Below, piece after piece: positions 45,718 to 56,200 of a DNA stretch of 64,000 nt (positions are counted from its first letter, which is position 1; each line of letters begins with the position of its first letter). This stretch comes from Acidobacteriota bacterium (lineage in GTDB: Bacteria; Acidobacteriota; Terriglobia; Terriglobales; Acidobacteriaceae), in contig JABCZL010000006.1 in NCBI GenBank assembly GCA_013289685.1, forward strand, positions 124,001 through 188,000. The letters run 5' to 3'. A model generated the notes under the pieces. It made no database searches. It saw only the letters and a list, made by a program, of their open reading frames with translations, and was not told the DNA's origin. The position numbers and the translations under genes are program-made.

Positions 45718-47721
45718 ATGGCTGCGCATTTTTCAAGTGGTCCTCTCGATCACAACAATATGTCACACCAACCTCGTGCAGCATTCCTCGAAATAAGGGC
45801 GCTGAGCATCGCGTTGGTCAGCTTGCTTTTCTGTGCGACATCCTGCGCTGCCCAATCCTTATCTCGCGGAGCGACCTACTTCGTGGATTGCAGCAACCAT
45901 GTGGAAAAGACCGACGGCCAATCAACGGATACACCTTGGACCACGCTGGAGCAAGTAAACGGACACACATTCGCCGCCGGGGATGAACTGCGCTTTAAGC
46001 GCGGCAGCATGTGCCACGGAATACTGTGGCCAAAAGGCAGCGGTTCGGATTCAGCGCCGATTCGGCTGACCGCTTACGGCACGGGAGCACGTCCGAGGAT
46101 TGTGGCGGATTCCGCCAAGGAGGAAGTACTGAAGCTGTTCAACCAGGAGTACTGGAACATCGACTCTCTCGATCTATCCGGGGCCAGTACGTTCGGCGTG
46201 TTCATCAGCGGGGACAAAGGCATCCTTCATCACATCCATCTGGCGAATCTGCGGGTCCACCATGTCGGTGGCGCAGAGATGAAACACAAGGAGAGCGGGT
46301 TAGTGGTGATTTCTCCGGGGAGTGTCGACCAGCGCTTCGACGATGTGCTCGTCGATGGCGTAACTGCCTACAACACGAAGGAGTGGGTTGGCATCATGGT
46401 AGGCGGTGGCAATTTTGGATGGCCGCCTGAGAGCACCTGGAGCACACACGTCGTTATTCGTAACTCAATCGTGCATGACGTTCAGGGAGACGGCATTGTG
46501 CTCTTTCGCGTGCGCGATGGCCGAATCGCTTCCAGCGTGGCCTGGAATACCGGCATGCAGGTAACCGAAAGCATGGGAACTCCCAATGCAATCTGGACAT
46601 GGATGTGTCGCGACTGCATTGTCGAGCAAAATGAAGCGTTTCTGACGGACAGCCCTGGCGTGGACGGTGGCGCCTTCGACATCGACTACGGCAACACGAA
46701 TAACTCTGTAGTCGACAATTACGGACACGATACGCAGGGATATTGCATTGCGGTCTTCGCCGCTGGATATATCACACATCACAGCGAAGTGCGGCGCAAC
46801 GCCTGCCTCAACAACGCGCGTAGCCCGAGGATGGCGCAGTTTCAAGGGGCCATCTTCTTACATACATGGAATGACGGAAAGCTGGATGGGCTCGTGATTG
46901 AAGACAACACGGTCTACTGGAATCCACCAGGGACTGCCCCGGCCCTCATCAACGACGCCATCTTTCAGGGCGGAGATGGAATCTTCCGCAACAACCGGAT
47001 TTACTCAACCTCGCCATGGATGATTACCAGCGACCGGGCCCTACATCTCGAAGGAAACGAGTACAGTCTTTACTCGCAGGATGGCGTGTTGGACGGAAAG
47101 TGGAACTACGGGGACCGCATGTTCCAGGGTTTCGCAGACTACCAGGCACACAGCGGCCAGGACGCCGGAAGCAGCTTTCGTCAGATCGCTGCGCCAAATA
47201 CTGACCAGACGTTTTGGCCGCAAGCCGCCGCCGCGACACCGCAACCGGACACAACCTATCGTGATCTGCTTTCAAAGCCGCTGACCGCCATCGACGGCGG
47301 TGCCGAACCGCCTCTGCGCGGCAAGTGGACGATTTATGCCGTGCTCTCAGGCAAGCTCGACTCTGACGGTTTGCTGAATGAAACGAGCCGCAGGCAATTA
47401 ACCATCCTCAAGAGCCTTGCGGCGCAGTTTCATGGCAATGGACTGAAGACGATGATCGCTTTTCGCCGGGTTCCAGACAAAGCTTCGGAAAAAGAATACC
47501 TGGCCAACGCAATCTCTGATCTCAATTTCGATACCGCCACATTCGTTGCAGCGCCGATTACGGAAGGAAACACATCGGAGGATCCGCTGCTGCTGTTTCT
47601 GTCGCCCGAGGGCCATGTGATCCACGCCTGGCGGGGCCTGGTGGGCGCAGCCGAGCTTGGCATCGCGGTCCGCCAAAACTTGGGCAGTCCTGCCTACTCC
47701 CAAATCGGTGAGACCAAGTAA
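45718..47721 (+). CDS. Parallel beta-helix protein with thioredoxin-like C-terminal domain
   Basis: The track starts at 45589 inside the previous gene; ATG 45718 (or 45760) precedes the signal peptide (IRALSIALVSLLFCATSCAAQ), so about 667 residues. Residues 60-460 carry right-handed parallel beta-helix coils (RNSIVHDVQGDGIVLF, DNYGHDTQGYCIAVF, NTVYWNPPG), as in pectate-lyase-like and polysaccharide-degrading proteins. The last about 130 residues read as a thioredoxin-like fold without the CxxC pair: WTIYAVLSG, QLTILKSLAAQFHGNGLKTMIAF, LLLFLSPEGHVIHAWRGLVG. I do not know this fusion. Export and the locus suggest a polysaccharide-acting lyase or binding protein. Confidence 0.7.
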   Translation: MAAHFSSGPLDHNNMSHQPRAAFLEIRALSIALVSLLFCATSCAAQSLSRGATYFVDCSNHVEKTDGQSTDTPWTTLEQVNGHTFAAGDELRFKRGSMCHGILWPKGSGSDSAPIRLTAYGTGARPRIVADSAKEEVLKLFNQEYWNIDSLDLSGASTFGVFISGDKGILHHIHLANLRVHHVGGAEMKHKESGLVVISPGSVDQRFDDVLVDGVTAYNTKEWVGIMVGGGNFGWPPESTWSTHVVIRNSIVHDVQGDGIVLFRVRDGRIASSVAWNTGMQVTESMGTPNAIWTWMCRDCIVEQNEAFLTDSPGVDGGAFDIDYGNTNNSVVDNYGHDTQGYCIAVFAAGYITHHSEVRRNACLNNARSPRMAQFQGAIFLHTWNDGKLDGLVIEDNTVYWNPPGTAPALINDAIFQGGDGIFRNNRIYSTSPWMITSDRALHLEGNEYSLYSQDGVLDGKWNYGDRMFQGFADYQAHSGQDAGSSFRQIAAPNTDQTFWPQAAAATPQPDTTYRDLLSKPLTAIDGGAEPPLRGKWTIYAVLSGKLDSDGLLNETSRRQLTILKSLAAQFHGNGLKTMIAFRRVPDKASEKEYLANAISDLNFDTATFVAAPITEGNTSEDPLLLFLSPEGHVIHAWRGLVGAAELGIAVRQNLGSPAYSQIGETK

Positions 47722-47865
47722 GCTCTAGTCTTCGTCCGTTATCGCGACGATTCCCAGCAAAATAGACGGTTCCGACGCCAATCAAGGCGAGGGAAGAGGT
47801 GGCACCGCACTCTTGACAGCGCGGGCCAAGCAAGTTATTCTTAGGCGAACAAAAGGCGAATAAAT

Positions 47866-48882
47866 ATGCCCTCCCTGCCCTTGCTCCCGCTTCCCGACAA
47901 ACCTCGTCTCATTGGCATCGCGCGTCTCGCGTCCCAGGGCGAGTCCCTTCGCGAAGGGCACAATGTCGAGTACTTTACTTTGCCCGCGAAGTCTCTACTG
48001 AACCGCTGCGTTAGCAATCGTCAGATGCCTTTCACCTGGACCATTAATCCCTATCGGGGCTGCGAATTCGGATGCCGCTACTGCTACGCCCGCTACACCC
48101 ACGAGTTCATGGAAATGCGCGATGGCATGGAGTTCGAGCAAAAGATTTATGTCAAGGAGCACGCCGCCGGTCTGCTGCGGCACGACTTGCGTCGCGTCAA
48201 ACCGGACGAAGCCATCGCGCTCGGCACTGCCACCGATCCCTACCAGCCCGCCGAACGCCGCTACGAAGTCACCCGCGGAATTCTGGAGGAGTTCGCCCGG
48301 CATCGCGGCTTCGAACTTGGCATTGTCACGAAGTCGAACCTGATCGTCCGCGACCTCGATCTGCTGAAAGAAGTAGCCAAGGCGAATCCTCTCTCCGTCC
48401 ATATCACGGTCACCACACTCGATATCGACCTGGCGCGGATTCTCGAGCCGCGCGCCCCTCGCCCTGATCTCCGCCTCGACGCCGTACGGGCGCTGAGCCA
48501 GGCAGGATTGCGCGTCGGCGTAAGTTGTTCGCCGGTCGTGCCAGGAATCACCGATTCTCCCAAAGACCTGGAGGCCGTTATCCGCGCCGCCGCCGAAGCC
48601 GGAGCCGACTACGTTTTCGCGAACCCGCTTTTTCTGAAACCGTGCTCCGCCGCCGTGTTTCTTCCCTTCCTCGAACAAAACTTCCACCATCTCGCCGAGA
48701 ACTATCGGCAGCGCTATCACGACCGCGCCTTCCTTCCGCCCGCCTACGCCAAGCGCTTGACGCAGCTAGTCGCGCACCTGCGTGAGAAATACAAGATGAC
48801 GCGGGCCCACCGCCGCGAACGCCCCGCCTTCGCAACCAAGTGGCCGGTGCAGGCCTTTGATGAACAGCTGAATCTGTTCTGA
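47866..48882 (+). CDS. Radical SAM protein, Rv2578c/PA0069 type
   Basis: A 338-residue cytosolic radical SAM enzyme with NPYRGCEFGCRYCYARYTHEF. The Cys set is C66, C70, C73 (CxxxCxxC), which binds the 4Fe-4S cluster that cleaves SAM. The rest agrees with the spore-photoproduct-lyase-like / Rv2578c group, whose reaction is not known; DNA repair has been suggested for the relatives. The length is normal. It stands 144 bp after the carbohydrate locus on the same strand and is probably its own unit. The ATG lacks a strong ribosome-binding site (AAAGGCGAATAA). Confidence 0.86.
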   Translation: MPSLPLLPLPDKPRLIGIARLASQGESLREGHNVEYFTLPAKSLLNRCVSNRQMPFTWTINPYRGCEFGCRYCYARYTHEFMEMRDGMEFEQKIYVKEHAAGLLRHDLRRVKPDEAIALGTATDPYQPAERRYEVTRGILEEFARHRGFELGIVTKSNLIVRDLDLLKEVAKANPLSVHITVTTLDIDLARILEPRAPRPDLRLDAVRALSQAGLRVGVSCSPVVPGITDSPKDLEAVIRAAAEAGADYVFANPLFLKPCSAAVFLPFLEQNFHHLAENYRQRYHDRAFLPPAYAKRLTQLVAHLREKYKMTRAHRRERPAFATKWPVQAFDEQLNLF

Positions 48883-48996
48883 ATACTGTGGAAGGTGAGT
48901 CATTGAGCAATTTGCGATGGTCGAATCGCAACATGCTCTTCAATTACTTAATTGCAAAATTCATCAATTCTTCGATCCTCTATAATCGAGAGTCCC

Positions 48997-50175
48997 ATGG
49001 TCACCGCTTCCCCTCCCGCGCCACAACCCGGCCAGCCCGCGACATTCGGCGTGCGGCTGCACCGTTTCTGGCGACGTGTCACGGATGGTCTTGAGGTCAG
49101 CCAGCTCTGGTCTCAGTTCGAGTCCGAAGCCCGCACCAGTTATCGCCTCTACTCCAAAGACGTTGAAGCGAAAACTCCGGACGGCCTCACCGCTCGCGGC
49201 CACCGCCTGCATGTGGTGAAAGAGTTCTTCTGGGCAGTGTTCGAAAAGCTCTCACCCGCGCGCCGCGTGTTGCTGCTGGTGGCGCTGATTATGCTGGTGT
49301 TCCCGCACGTCGCCTTCGAATTCACTGGCGAGGCCGGCAAAGTTCAGGGAGTTGAATTCGATCTCCACTTCTGGGCGGGACTACTTTTGCTGATCCTTCT
49401 CATGCTGGAGATCGCCGATCGCGTCGTCATGAAGCGCGACCTGCAGATCGCGCGCGAGATCCAGACCTGGCTCCTGCCCGGCGTCCCTCCGCAAATTCCG
49501 GGCCTCGCCATCGCCTACGCCACACGTCCCGCCAACACGGTCGCTGGCGATTATTACGACGTCTTCCCGCGCCCCGGCCGTTCCAAAGAAGATAACCGCG
49601 TGGTTCTCGCCGTGGCCGATGTCGCCGGCAAGAGCATCCCCGCCGCCATGTTGATGGCGACGTTTCAGGCCAGCCTCAAAACACTTTCCACCGCGCAGGT
49701 AGCCTTGCCCGAACTCGCCTCCAACATGAACCGCTACGCCTGCTCCAACAGCCAGGGCGGATTGCGTTTCACCACCGCGTTCCTCGCGGAATACGACCCC
49801 GTCAACCGCACCGTCGACTACATCAACGCCGGCCACAACAATCCGATCCTGCGCCGCGCCAGCGGACAAATCGAGCGCCTCGATGTCGGAGGCCTCCCCT
49901 TCGGCATTCTGCCTGACGCGAAATATGACTCGGCCACCATCACGCTCGCGCCCGGAGATTGGCTGATCATCTTTACGGATGGATTAGTGGAAGCCGAGAA
50001 CGCCCGCCAGGAAGATTACGGCGAGACCCGCCTGCTGACCGCGATTGAAGCCGGAAAATCGGTCGAGCCCCAGGAAATGCTCAAGCGCCTCATGGCCGAG
50101 GTCGATCTCTTCGTCGGCAATACCCCTCAGCACGACGACGTCACCTGCATGCTGCTGAAGTCCGAGAGTTTCTAA
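48997..50175 (+). CDS. Membrane-anchored SpoIIE/PP2C-type serine phosphatase
   Basis: The track has a TTG at 48952; ATG 48997 with GAGA upstream gives 392 residues. The cytosolic lead is followed by two membrane segments (VLLLVALIMLVFPHVAF and WAGLLLLILLMLEIA), then a SpoIIE-type phosphatase domain of about 240 residues with AREIQTWLLPG, GDYYDVF, VADVAGKSIPAAM, INAGHNNP, FTDGLVEA and HDDVT. Acidic metal ligands are in place (DYYD, DVAG, TDG, HDD). It should dephosphorylate anti-sigma antagonists or kinase targets. It might oppose the PknB-like kinase at 15 kb, although the genes are unlinked. Its stop faces that of the SBBP/ASH giant. Confidence 0.88.
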   Translation: MVTASPPAPQPGQPATFGVRLHRFWRRVTDGLEVSQLWSQFESEARTSYRLYSKDVEAKTPDGLTARGHRLHVVKEFFWAVFEKLSPARRVLLLVALIMLVFPHVAFEFTGEAGKVQGVEFDLHFWAGLLLLILLMLEIADRVVMKRDLQIAREIQTWLLPGVPPQIPGLAIAYATRPANTVAGDYYDVFPRPGRSKEDNRVVLAVADVAGKSIPAAMLMATFQASLKTLSTAQVALPELASNMNRYACSNSQGGLRFTTAFLAEYDPVNRTVDYINAGHNNPILRRASGQIERLDVGGLPFGILPDAKYDSATITLAPGDWLIIFTDGLVEAENARQEDYGETRLLTAIEAGKSVEPQEMLKRLMAEVDLFVGNTPQHDDVTCMLLKSESF

Positions 50176-50213
50176 GAACCCGACAACGGCCTTTGGCCGG
50201 GTGCGACCGAGAT

Positions 50214-50250
50214 CGACCGGGTGCGGGGCATGCCGCCCCGCACCTGGTCG
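50214..50250. terminator. Strong bidirectional hairpin between convergent genes
   Basis: GGTGCGGGGC and GCCCCGCACC flank a 5-base loop ATGCC. The stem extends by one G-U and five further pairs to about 16 bp. It lies between the phosphatase stop and the giant gene's stop. No U-tract follows in either direction. A second small hairpin CGGCC/GGCCG is at 50187-50199. Confidence 0.6.
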
Positions 50251-50260
50251 CCACCGAGTT

Positions 50261-53200
50261 CTACGGGGTGCCCATCCCACTCAAATCAACCGTCTGCGGA
50301 CTGTCTCCTGCGTTGTCAGTCAGGATCAACGTACCGGCGAATGCCCCCGTTCCCTTGGGAGCGAATTCGACCGAGATCGTACAAATCGATCCCGCCGTAA
50401 GCGAACTCCCGCAGGTGTTGGCCGAGATAAGGAACGGACCAGTAATGGCGACGTTGCTGATCGTCAACGTCGCATTCCCGTAGTTTTCCACCGTTACGAC
50501 CAGAGGCGAACTGGTCGTGTTTTGCTTCGTTCCGGGGAAGGTCAACGACGACGGCGAGAGGTACACCGCGGCCTCAGCTCCATTTCCTGTGATCAGTATC
50601 GATTGTGGGCTATTGGCCGCGTTGTCCGTGAGTGAGACCGTTCCCGTCTGATCTTCGAAGGTTGACGGGGTAAAGCTCACGGTGATGGTGCACGTCCCGT
50701 TGACTGCGATACTCCCGGTGCAGGTGTTCGTCTGCGAGAAGTCCGACGGCACCGTGCCCGTGATCGTGATGCTGGTGAAGCTCAGTGCAGCCGCACCCGT
50801 ATTCTTCACGGTTACGGTCTGTTTACTCGTGCTATTCAAGGCCACGCCTGGGAACGCCAGACTCGGCGGTGTGAGAGTCACCACCGGCAACGCGCCTGCC
50901 TTGCCAGTACCGGTAAGGTTCACAGAGTGCGGGCTTCCTGTCGCGCTGTCGGTCGCTGTCACGGTTGCGGTGCGGGTTCCGGTTGCAATCGGCGAGAACG
51001 TTACCGCGATATTGCAGCTGAATCCAGCCGCCAGGGTGGCAGGGCAGTTGTTGGTTTGCTTGTAGTCGCTTGGATCCGCGCCCGCAATCACGATGCTTGA
51101 GATCGTCAGGTTTCCCGCACCGTTATTGGTGAGGTTGACATTTTGCGCAGCACTGGTGGTGCCTTCGGCCTGCGTTGCAAACGTCAAGCTCGACGGTGTG
51201 AGCAGGACCTCTGGCACGCTACTGCTGATTCCCGTCCCGGAAATGGCGACGTTTCGAGGACTCCCGGGGTCGGTGTCGGTAATCGTCAGGGTTGCGCTGC
51301 GCGCTCCTGCGGCCGCCGGCGTGAATGTGATTCGGAAAGTGCAGTAGGAGAGCGCGCTGACCTGCCCGCCCGCACTGCAACCGCTGCCGCTGGTGGAAAA
51401 GTCTCCCGGATTGCTGCCGCTTAGCGCAAAAGTATTGATGGTTACAGGGGTGTTTCCCTGGTTGTAGTAATACACAATCTGCGGAGGACTCTGCGTAGTC
51501 AAGCTTTGCGCGTCGAACACCACTGTCGTCTGCGAAAGCTGGATATCCGAAGTGGTCGCGATTCCCGAGCCCGACAGAGTCACTTTCTGGGGGGAGCCGG
51601 TAGCGTTGTCGGTGATGGTCACGGTGCCAGCTTTGGTGCCCGCGCTGGTCGGTGTGAACGTCACCCCAATGCTGCAACTGCTGCCCGGACCAAGTTGGCC
51701 CGTGCAACTGTTGGAAAGGGCATAGTTGGTTGTAATCGTGACATTGGTGAAGGTAACGGTGAAGTTGCCTGTGTTGGTAACGTTAATGTACTGCACGGCG
51801 CTCGTGGTTCCGGTCACCTGCGGTCCGAAGACCAGGGTGGTCGGCGAAACCGTCAGGAGCTTAGTTTCCGCAAGCCCGGTTCCGGTGAGAGCGATCACGG
51901 TGGGACTGCCCGCGCTGTCAGTCACGGTGAGTGTGGCCGTGCGCGCACCCGCTGCCCCGGGCGTGAAGTACACGTACACATTGCAAGTGTTGCCGAGCGG
52001 TCCTTGCTGCAGGGTGCCGGGCGACAAGGGGCAACCATTGCTGAAGGTAAAGTCAGCCGCGTTTGCGCCGGTCATCGCAATGGAGTTGATCGTGACCGGC
52101 GACGTGCCCGTATTGGTGAGCAGCACGTAAGGACTGATCGGACTCTGCGTGGTGGCCACTTGCGGCGGGAAGGCGATCGTGGTGGGACCGATTTCCAGCC
52201 CCGTCGACGGGGCTACTCCCATGCCCGACAGCGTGATTACCGCGGGGCTGCCGGCAGCGCCAGTATAGGTAATTGTGACGGTAGCCGCGCGGGGTCCCGA
52301 CGCGGTGGGCGTGAACGTTACGTTGACGTTGCAAGTCGAGAAGGCGCCCAACGGAGTCGAGGTGCAACCCGACATTGCAAAGTCGCCCGGGTTGGCTCCG
52401 CCCAGCGCGACGCTGGAAATCGTGAGGGGAGAGTCTCCGGTGTTTTCGAACGTGGCGGATTGGTTCGGGCTGGTGAACCCGACCGTCTGCTTCGGGAACT
52501 GCAGCACACTCTGAAGCAGCAGCGCCGAGGAAGTGGAGGCAACGCCATAGCCAGCCAGGGTCACGGTCTGGGTCCCGGCGCTGTCAGTGATAGTGACCGC
52601 TGCCGTGTTGGCAACGGCTGCTGCAGGTTTAAAGGCAACATAGAAGCCGCATGCGGACGCCGCTGCCAGCGTTGCAGCGCAACTGTTGCTGCTGATCGTG
52701 AAGTCGGCCGCATTTGTGCCAGACGTGGCTATGGTGATGCCCGTCACTGTCGATGCCGAGTTGTTCGTCACCTGCACGAACTGAGTGGCGCTGGTGGTAG
52801 ATACCACCTGACTGCTAAAGGCGAGACCAGAGGGCGATAGCTGCATTGCCGGTGCCGCGGTGGCCCCACTGCCCGTGACAGTTATGGTTTGCGGACTCCC
52901 CGTGGCGTTGCTGGTAATGGTCAACGTCGCGTTATCCGTGGTTGTCACCGTGGGCGTGAGGTAGACATAAAGCGCGCAGGAAGTATTGGGTTGTATGACA
53001 GTGCCAACACATCCGCTCAACAAGTAGTCGGTGTTACTGGAAGTGATTTTTGAGGGGGTGATGGCCGCCGTTCCAGTGTTGATCAGCCAGGCGTTTTGCG
53101 CCGGGCTCTGCACACCCTTCTGCTGCACCTGAAAGGTCATGGCAGGCGGAGTTAGAACCATCGTATAGGTAGCCGCTACCTCCGTTCCGGCAAGCGTCGC

Positions 53201-56200
53201 TGTTTGCGTGCCGGCTCCATTGGTGAAAGTTAGCGTGGCGGTTCGGGCGGCCCCTCCGGTCGCCGTAGGCGTGAAGGTGACTTGTACCTGGCAATTGCGG
53301 CCGGGAGTCACGATAACGCTGGCGCAACCTTGGTAGGAAATCTGGAAATCACCGGCGTTGGCGCCGGTGATGGACACATTCGAAGCGTCGAAAGGCACGT
53401 TGCCAATGTTGTCCAAATTCACAGTAAGTGCGTTCGGTGTAGTGGTGCCCTGCGCCTGCGTACCAAAATTGATGCTGTCAGGCGTCGCAATCGCTAACGG
53501 CGCAGCGGCAAGGCCGTTTCCTTTCAGAACGATGCTTTGCGGGCTGCCGGTGGCGGAATCCTCGAAGACGAGGGTGCCACTGCGCGCCCCTGTGGCAGAT
53601 GGCGCAAACTGCACGTTGGTGGTGCAATAGGACCCGACTCTCAGTGTGGTCACGCAACCGGTCGAGTAGATGCGGAAATCGCCAGTCGTAAACACGCGAT
53701 CGATGATCACCGGAGCGTCACCGGAATTGTAGACCTGGACGAGAAAGTTGCTGCTCATCGCTCCCACGCCGAGGTCGGCAAATGTCACGGACGACGGCGT
53801 GATCATCAGAGTCAAAGTTTGGGCCACGCCGGTTCCTGTGAGGGTAAAGCTGTGAGAACCAGCCGTGGTGCTGTCGGCCATGGTCACTGTTGCAGCTCGT
53901 GTTAGGGCTGCCGTGGGGGCAAAGGTGACCCTCACGCTGCACTGTCCTCCAGGGTACACGGTCGTAACGCAGCCGGTCGCTGTGTAGTCCTGGAGAGCCG
54001 TCCCCGTCACTGAAAGTCCAAAGATGGTTACGGGAACATTGCTGGTATTCAAGACAACCAGACTCTGAGCGGAACTGGTGGTACCGATGACTTGTGGGTT
54101 AAACACCAAACCGGCCGAACTCAAAGTCAGTCCCGGCGCACCCACGACTCCGTTGCCAGACAAGGTCACGTACGTGGTGGCCAAGCTGTTCGTGTTGCTG
54201 TTCACATACATTTGCCCGCTGAACGCCCCGTTCTCCGTGGGCAGAAACGCAATATTCACGGTGCAAGTGGCGTTTGTCGCGAGCGATGTCGGGCACGTAT
54301 TCGTCTGTGCGAAGTTGCTGCTGATGCTGAATGGTGGATTGCTCAACGTCAGGCTGGTGGTAGCGGCGTTGCCCACTGTAACGGTCTGGTACGGACTCGC
54401 CGTGTCCACACTCTGGTTCGCAAAAGTCAAACTAGTGGGACTCAAAGTGAGGAGAGGCTGGCTCACGCCGGTTCCCGTCAGGTTCACTATGTTGGGGCTG
54501 TTATTGCCGCCTTGCACAATCGTGAGGGTGCCGGGGCGCGACGCGGCCGTCGTTGGCTTGAACGTGACAGTTATGGCGCATTCGCTGCCCCCAGCCAGAC
54601 TGGAGCCGCAGGTGTTCGTTTCCGAGTAATCCGCCGGTGACGGCGTGATGCTGGTGATCGGCATGGCGTTGCTGCCCATATTGCGCAGGGTAACAACCAG
54701 GGCAGCGCTCACCGCGCCAACTGGTTGGTTCGTCGAGAAGGCAAGCGTGGCCGGATACACCACCCCTGTGGCCGCCGCAGTCGCACCGATTCTTAACGCG
54801 AACGTACTGCGATATGGAGTCGCGGTCAGCGTGACCGGGAAATCGCTCGAGCTGGTTTCCCCGACCACAAAGGCATCTCCAGTGGCGTTCGCCGCGATCG
54901 CTGGAGAGTGAGCGGTGTACTGGGTGCTTTCGTCATTCGAGCCGCCAATATAAGTCGAATACACGGCTGCCGTGCCCGTGGCGTTCAATTCGGTAACAAA
55001 CGCGTCGTTACCCGAGGAGCCATTGACATAGCTGGCATTGAAATCCTGAATTGGGTTGGCTAGTTGGAGGTCATTCTCACTGGTGTAGCCCGTCACGAAC
55101 GCACTGCAAGCGGAAACGCATCCGGGTTCAATCGCAATATCCGTCGGCGTCGTGCTTTCCATGGCACCGTTCAAGAAGGTGGAATAGACCAGCGCACTTC
55201 CCGCGGCATTCAACTCGCTGGCAAAGCTTCCCGGGTAAATCACCTGGAAGGCGCCAGTTGTCGTGGGAAAGTCTTCGACGGCGGTCGTTCCTGCAACGTA
55301 GGCGTCCCCGGATCCATCGACGGCGATTCCATTCGCCGTTCCGACCCCGAGATAGGCGGAATAAACCAGCGCCGTCGCAGTTGGGTTTAATTTGGTGATA
55401 AAGACACCACCCTGCCCCAATCCTTCTCCGTCATAGGCATAAGCACCTGCCGTGGTGGGAAAATCGGAATAAGCGTTTCCCGCGACGTACGCGTTGCCTG
55501 AGCCATCCACCGCGATGGCATTCTCCGTGCTTTGGTATGTGGGACCGCTCAGATAGGTGGAGTAAACCAACGAGGCTGCACCGGACTTCGTGGGATCAAG
55601 CTTCGCTACGAAACCAATCTGCTGGCTGTTGGGGTTCTTCGTCTCATACACCCCAGTCGTCGTTGGAAAAGTAGTGGAGTCGGTGTAACCGGTCACATAG
55701 ATTTTGTTGGTCGAATCCAGGGCCACTCCATTGGCCTGGTCCGCAGAGCTGGTGGTTCCCGCCAGGTAGGTGGCATAGGTAAGCGCGGTTCCAGCGGCGT
55801 TCAGCACGGCGACAAACGCATGGTTACCGCTGGTAACGGAGCCTAGAAATGCCCCTGCTGTAGTTGGAAAATTTGGGCCCGAGTACCCGACAATGTAAGC
55901 GTTGCCCGCCGAGTCTACGCGTATGTCCTCAGGCACGGCGCTGTATGACGGCGTGGACGTCAGGACGGCCCGGTACACCAAGGTCGTGCCGTTGGAACTG
56001 ATCTTCTCAACTGTCAGCCCTCCGCTGCTGCGACCTGCCAGGTAAACATTGCTGCTGGAGTCGACGGCCACGGCGTAGAAAGTATCCCCTGAGATCGAAC
56101 CCACCGGAAACGACGACCACAGGAGCACTGGATCGATAACCAGCGCGCGGGTGTGATCCCAGGTCGGAATGTCGAAACCAACCCGGCCGGCGCTCTTCAT

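Noticed and set aside
50193-54911. Many plus-strand ORFs opposite the ASH repeats
   Set aside because: They are shadows of a repeated coding sequence; none has a ribosome-binding site or recognised domain.
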